Below, one piece after another: positions 5,027-5,734 of a stretch of 5,734 bases of DNA. The stretch is from Thioalkalivibrio sp. (lineage in GTDB: Bacteria > Pseudomonadota > Gammaproteobacteria > Ectothiorhodospirales > Ectothiorhodospiraceae), in assembly GCA_003563455.1 (NCBI GenBank), contig PWRV01000205.1, positions 1 through 5,734 of the forward strand, written 5' to 3'. A model generated the notes under the pieces. It ran no database searches. It saw only the letters and a program-made list of their open reading frames with translations, and had not been told where the DNA came from. Each line of letters starts with the position of its first letter. The first letter of the stretch is position 1. The position numbers and the translations under genes were made by a program.

Positions 5027-5734
5027 CCGGGCAGGGAAGGGTCCGGTAGCGCGGGCACGTCGCCACGCAGGCGCGCCAACAGGTCCGGGTTGCGATTCAG
5101 ATCCTGCACCGCCCGACGGAAATAGGGCCTCAGTGGACTTCCCAGGTGTGCCTTTGCGTGCCGGGGCGGGATGTCCTTGAGCCTGCAGAACAGTGCCAGC
5201 GCGTAGGCAATCTCCGCCCGCCCGAGAAATCCCGGACGCTCCGCAGTGGGGCCCTGGCAGGAGCCGCAGGAGTTCACCTGCACGTTGAACGCGGTGTTCG
5301 CGAGCATCACCCCGAAGCCCATGAAGACCGCGAGCAGCTCGGTGACGTGGCCCCAGTTGTCTTCGCCGGCCGGTGGCGTCTCCCTGGCCGAGGCCGCGAT
5401 ATGGTGGGCGAATTCCCGTGCGTAGTTCGCGATCAGCGCCTCGGGGTTGCCGACCAGTTCCGGGATGTAACGGAACTGCGCCGGCGCCGCGGCGGCTGTG
5501 TCCATCGGCCCTTCGTCCCCGGTCGCGCGCACCGGTTTGGCCAGGGGCGGCGGCGGGTAGGCCTGCGGCGCGAGTTCGCCCGGGGCCAGCAGCCGGCAGG
5601 GCCAGTGGCTCAGTCCGGCGTGCCGGCGCACGGATTCGAAGACCAGTTGGGCCATCGCATCCCGGTTGTCGGCACGTCCGGGGAAGAATTCGGGCGTGGG
5701 CAGCACCAGCTCCGTTCCGCCGAAGAAGATCTTC
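5005..5734 (-). CDS. Conserved hypothetical protein, degenerate metallopeptidase-like, 5' end outside window
   Basis: The reverse-strand frame ends at TGA 5007-5005 and stays open to the window edge. Codons upstream of the first possible start (GTG 5706) read KIFFGGTEL and continue into VLPTPEFFP, so the gene extends past 5734; about 243 residues are visible. From memory, this resembles an uncharacterised bacterial family with an N-terminal GTxLVLPTPEFFP motif, then a segment like AHELGHxxL, then TDLLTVFxGLGxFxAN, then GYLxxxExAYALALF. Here the matching parts are AREFAHHI (5398-5421), TELLAVFMGFGVMLAN and GFLGRAEIAYALALF. In such relatives the first suggests an HExxH zinc site; here the first His is Arg. 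There is also a CGSC pair (5257-5268) not followed by His, so it is not a haem site. The C-terminus is basic and proline-containing. The reading frame is secure; the family link is recollection and the function unknown. Confidence 0.78.
   Translation of the reverse strand, partial: KIFFGGTELVLPTPEFFPGRADNRDAMAQLVFESVRRHAGLSHWPCRLLAPGELAPQAYPPPPLAKPVRATGDEGPMDTAAAAPAQFRYIPELVGNPEALIANYAREFAHHIAASARETPPAGEDNWGHVTELLAVFMGFGVMLANTAFNVQVNSCGSCQGPTAERPGFLGRAEIAYALALFCRLKDIPPRHAKAHLGSPLRPYFRRAVQDLNRNPDLLARLRGDVPALPDPSLPGGFSKPF

Noticed and set aside
4494..5066. Reverse-strand open frame (190 codons) across the cytochrome gene
   Set aside because: It is antisense to a gene with a clear CxxCH and Met ligand; its translation shows no domain.
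5257..5268. CGSC as a haem c site in the right-edge gene
   Set aside because: A haem c site needs His right after the second Cys; here it is Gln.

Overview
The window is G+C-rich bacterial chromosomal DNA. The divergent arrangement of pepA (leftward) and lptF-lptG (rightward), a synteny also found in E. coli, points to a gammaproteobacterium. The base composition and a c-type cytochrome lipoprotein would suit a lineage near the Ectothiorhodospiraceae/Chromatiales, but that placement is a guess.

Layout. Positions 1-218 (-) hold the N-terminus of leucyl aminopeptidase PepA, cut by the window edge. Positions 219-350 are a short divergent control region with an A+T-rich island (a possible pepA promoter) and two back-to-back hairpins just before the lptF start. 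Positions 351-2518 (+) are lptF and lptG, overlapping by ATGA; they encode the two membrane subunits of the LPS exporter LptB2FG. A strong G+C hairpin at 2535-2566 separates them from a convergent gene. Positions 2598-4202 (-) encode a membrane-anchored or exported long coiled-coil protein with a C-terminal LysM domain; its coil is built from tandem duplicated blocks whose lengths are all multiples of seven residues. Positions 4203-4514 are a 312-base divergent intergenic region with an imperfect inverted repeat. Positions 4515-4973 (+) encode a small mono-haem cytochrome c with a lipoprotein signal. Positions 5005-5734 (-) hold a 5'-truncated conserved hypothetical protein that looks like a zincin-type metallopeptidase relative whose HExxH motif reads RExxH.

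How they fit together. LptF and LptG take lipopolysaccharide from the inner membrane and pass it to the periplasmic Lpt bridge. The LysM coiled-coil protein is predicted to span part of the periplasm and touch peptidoglycan. The cytochrome is predicted to be a membrane-tethered periplasmic electron carrier. So most of the window is cell-envelope biology, but nothing in the sequence proves a functional link between the lpt pair and the downstream genes. I see no mobile element, CRISPR array, tRNA or rRNA. Most of the window is ordinary; the parts most worth a second look are the recently expanded heptad-register repeats of the LysM protein and the apparently inactivated metallopeptidase-like gene.
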